DNA from: Candidatus Sigynarchaeota archaeon
GTDB taxonomy: Archaea > Asgardarchaeota > Lokiarchaeia > Sigynarchaeales > Sigynarchaeaceae
Assembly: GCA_030587525.1 (NCBI GenBank)
Contig: JAUQYW010000797.1
Coordinates: 1-5,080 of the forward strand
Length of the DNA stretch: 5,080 bases
Reading direction: 5' to 3'
The first letter of the stretch is position 1; every line of letters starts with the position of its first letter. The position numbers were made by a program, and so were the translations under genes. The notes under the pieces were generated by a model that made no database searches, had not been told where the DNA came from, and saw only the letters and a list, made by a program, of their open reading frames with translations. Below, piece by piece: positions 2,940 through 5,080 of this stretch.

Positions 2940-5080
2940 TCAAGCAACAGATTTCTCCCTCTTTTCGATAGCTCGCTGCAAGAATAATGCTGCCGACCGG
3001 GCCGAGGCAACGTGGCGAGTTGTCTTACTCCCGCATATATTACACTTGAATTCCTGGTAGGGTGCCGCGGGATCACGGGACTGATGCGGGATACCAGTCC
3101 TGGCAAAGCACGCATCGCATACCTGGCTGGTATAAGGTGGGGAAACATGGAGCATCTGAAACGACGGCAAAAATCCTGCATCTTGTAGATCCGCGCACAA
3201 GCCGGCGCATTCCTCCTTCAAATCCTTCCGTTTCGGCATGGAGGTGACTGCCTTGGCAAGCTTTCCACGAGTTCCGCGGTTTGTTACCTCGACCTTGTCC
3301 CAGCCAACGTGCTTGGCACCCGTGCGACGGATCATGTACGCGTATAGCAGCACCACGGCCTTGTCGACCTGTGCCTTTAAGTCGGCGACGCGCTTGCCAA
3401 GCAACTCGTGCTGCGCTTTCCGGCGCCGTTGCTTGCCCGGGCTTCCGTTGCCGCGATCGATGGCTCCTTGCACGAGCGCCATCTCTTCCATGCATTTATC
3501 GATCCTGTCCTTGGCATTCTTGAATTCCTCCATGAACCCTAGATCATCAAGGTCGATGCGGCTCGTTTCCGTTCCAACAGCGATGACATTTTTCCCAAGC
3601 TCATTGAGATCATTGCTGAGGTAGGAACCTTTTGGAATGTCCTTGGTTCCATGGATGGCATCCATCGCAGCGATGAATCTCGTGCTGCGCTTGAATGGAA
3701 CTCGATCGGAGGCCGACAAGACTATGTCCACGACAATCTTCCGGCTCGCAGGTCGCGGAGGGTGGATGCGCAGCAATTGCACGGCAGCACCCCGCTGCAA
3801 TCGTTCGATGATGGCTTTCGTCGGGATCACCTGGTACCAGAATGATGCCCTCTTGCGCTGGTCAAGGATTCCCCTTCGAGTGTCGAACTGGTCGGGCGTG
3901 TAGATGGGTATGCCGAGCCAGACCGGCTTGCCGTCGCGCATGAGGGTGGTCATCCCCTCGTTCGTCAGAAATACTTCCTTTTCCTTTCCGTCCACAGTGT
4001 CACATGCGGTCGGGCTCGATTTACGTGGTATAACATACTTGTTCATGTGCAGTTCTATTGGTATCGCGTCTCTTTTTCTCTTGCTTGACATGTAGGGGCG
4101 GGTGGTGCAGTTGTCGGGGATCAGCGCATCCAGGAATCGTGCAGTCGCGTCCGGGTGGACTATTGCGAATGCGGATGCCACTATACCTCGTAGTGCATTT
4201 CGGAACTCTACCATCCCGCTTTCCCTCACGGCCTCCAAGGAGGACAGCAATGTTGCGATTGATGACGTGTATCTATTACCCGGCATGTATCTTGACAAGA
4301 ACGGGGCGAGTTCGGTTACCTGTTGTTCCAGGAACTCGACCTTGTGGAGGAATGTGGTACTCGCGACGGCGCCATTGGATCCCGGTTCCAAGCCAGCGAT
4401 GGTTCGCCGCACGTCCGATGCCAGCTCCTTCGCGGCCAAACTGAATGTGACTGTGTCGATACTTGTTCCGTTACCGTCGATGCGGGTTTGCAAGTCTGCC
4501 GGCCATCCCGTGAACGCCTCGCGAATCGATTGCAGGCCGCCGTGCAGTTCCGACTTGAGCAAGGGCCGTAAATCCACTTGCTCGCCGAGCAAGTGCAAGA
4601 CGTGCTTTTTCTGCAAGATACCAATGATCGTCTGCTCCTCCTTCGTCTTCGTGAACGACCGGGAATGCATGGCGAGTGCATCGAATAATGCAGGTAGCAA
4701 TTCGACTTGACACGGAACCGGCAAGAACTCGTCGACCTTGCGCCTCCATCCCACCAGCGTGTTGCGAACCCACGCGATGTCCACGTTCCACTTCCACGCT
4801 AGATGGACTTGCAAGTACCGAGGCACCCAGTACGAATACACCAGCATAGGCAAGGTCGATGACATGTCGGGTTCTTCCCCACTCGGGTCTCGTGGTGCTC
4901 CGAACAACTCACGGACACCCCGTACCTTTCGACGGGCATCATCCCAGTTGCCGAGCCTCGCCCATGCCTGCTTGTAGACGAGTTGCTCGAGATTGCTGGC
5001 GCTGGACTTGCCAAGAAAATGCTCGATAGCTTTCTCAGGGAACGCTCGCAAGCTGCCCTCCGAGATCACGCATCCTTTTT
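2940..5080 (-). CDS. Fanzor-like (eukaryotic TnpB family) RNA-guided nuclease, 5' end open at window edge
   Basis: A frame of over 700 codons ends with TGA at 2942-2940. The first possible start inside the window is GTG at 5069-5067; no ATG lies upstream of it in frame before the edge, so the true start is probably outside. Numbering from that GTG: residues 1-320 are a long, mostly helical, unassigned region; KRKR at 330-333 is NLS-like; about 370-460 looks like the beta-rich wedge domain. The RuvC part starts with a strand and Asp487 (SYLSNDLNELGKNVIAVG), a variant of motif I with DxN. A coiled-coil-like helical pair (510-575) follows, then motif II (GAKHVGWDKVEVTNRGTRGKLAKA, 584-606), a CxxC...CxxC zinc ribbon (651, 654, 676, 679), and motif III (TRHVASARSAA). 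TnpB/Fanzor proteins are guided by an omega RNA to cut DNA. Motif II has Asp591 where Glu is usual, and motif III has His686 where Asp is usual, so cleavage activity is doubtful. The RGT+G and zinc-ribbon pattern makes the family call firm; Fanzor rather than prokaryotic TnpB rests on length, NLS and neighbours. Confidence 0.75.
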   Translation of the reverse strand, partial: KGCVISEGSLRAFPEKAIEHFLGKSSASNLEQLVYKQAWARLGNWDDARRKVRGVRELFGAPRDPSGEEPDMSSTLPMLVYSYWVPRYLQVHLAWKWNVDIAWVRNTLVGWRRKVDEFLPVPCQVELLPALFDALAMHSRSFTKTKEEQTIIGILQKKHVLHLLGEQVDLRPLLKSELHGGLQSIREAFTGWPADLQTRIDGNGTSIDTVTFSLAAKELASDVRRTIAGLEPGSNGAVASTTFLHKVEFLEQQVTELAPFLSRYMPGNRYTSSIATLLSSLEAVRESGMVEFRNALRGIVASAFAIVHPDATARFLDALIPDNCTTRPYMSSKRKRDAIPIELHMNKYVIPRKSSPTACDTVDGKEKEVFLTNEGMTTLMRDGKPVWLGIPIYTPDQFDTRRGILDQRKRASFWYQVIPTKAIIERLQRGAAVQLLRIHPPRPASRKIVVDIVLSASDRVPFKRSTRFIAAMDAIHGTKDIPKGSYLSNDLNELGKNVIAVGTETSRIDLDDLGFMEEFKNAKDRIDKCMEEMALVQGAIDRGNGSPGKQRRRKAQHELLGKRVADLKAQVDKAVVLLYAYMIRRTGAKHVGWDKVEVTNRGTRGKLAKAVTSMPKRKDLKEECAGLCADLQDAGFLPSFQMLHVSPPYTSQVCDACFARTGIPHQSRDPAAPYQEFKCNICGSKTTRHVASARSAALFLQRAIEKREKSVA

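Larger units (their letters stand above)
2825..5080 (-). mobile_element. Inferred Fanzor-bearing transposable element inserted in the GH20 gene (left end outside window)
   Basis: GH20 similarity ends near 2824 and the convergent Fanzor gene starts to be read 115 bases later, which fits insertion of a TnpB/Fanzor-type element with its right (3') end next to position 2825. The exact boundary is uncertain by perhaps 20 bases. No terminal repeat or target duplication can be verified because the other end lies beyond 5080. No transposase (serine recombinase or Y1) is present within the visible part. The Fanzor region is visibly more GC-rich than the ATPase region at the left. Confidence 0.4.

Noticed and set aside
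4102..4710. Plus-strand 202-codon open frame opposite the Fanzor gene
   Set aside because: It is antisense to a long coding frame, Ser/Cys-rich without domain signature, and has no supporting start context.
1..5080. A-run at the left edge and T-run at the right edge as possible terminal inverted repeats
   Set aside because: Beyond the homopolymer the sequences do not match well, and the Fanzor frame is still open at the right edge, so these are more likely arbitrary window or contig ends.

Overview
The window looks like DNA from a eukaryotic setting: either a large DNA virus of protists (giant-virus type) or a protist genome carrying viral and transposon genes. Three things point that way. 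There is a small P-loop ATPase that resembles the A32-like/FtsK-HerA packaging ATPases. There is a secreted-type GH20 beta-N-acetylhexosaminidase with a hydrophobic N-terminus and several N-glycosylation sequons. And there is a long TnpB-family protein with a basic NLS-like cluster, best described as a Fanzor. No rRNA, tRNA or CRISPR array was seen. Assignment to a particular virus family or host is not possible from the sequence alone.

Layout, left to right. Positions 41-751 (+) hold a packaging-ATPase-like gene whose coding signal is split over two frames: an acidic leader (41-178), the ATPase core (105-608) and a basic tail (617-751). The leader and tail share one frame and the core is in another. 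Positions 752-1465 show no convincing gene, but hold an unusual set of perfect inverted repeats, two of which are mutually exclusive, plus palindromes and a TATA-like box ahead of the next gene. Positions 1466-2914 (+) are a GH20 hexosaminidase broken by an in-frame TAG at 2447-2449 and cut short near 2824, before the C-terminal part of the barrel. Positions 2940 to the right edge (-) are a Fanzor-like RNA-guided nuclease gene that converges on the GH20 gene and remains open at the edge.

The main interpretation is that a Fanzor-bearing element inserted into the 3' part of the GH20 gene. Its 3' end (Fanzor stop, then a bulged hairpin at 2879-2911 that could belong to a guide-RNA scaffold) faces the point where GH20 similarity stops. 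If the TnpB/Fanzor model applies, the guide of this copy would be antisense to the interrupted GH20 gene. The Fanzor also departs from the canonical RuvC residues: Asp where Glu is expected in motif II and His where Asp is expected in motif III. It is therefore either inactive, a binder without cutting, or has a rearranged active site. Frame breaks and an in-frame stop in the other two genes suggest decay, sequencing error, or (for the TAG) a reassigned codon; none of the other ORF ends in this window uses TAG.
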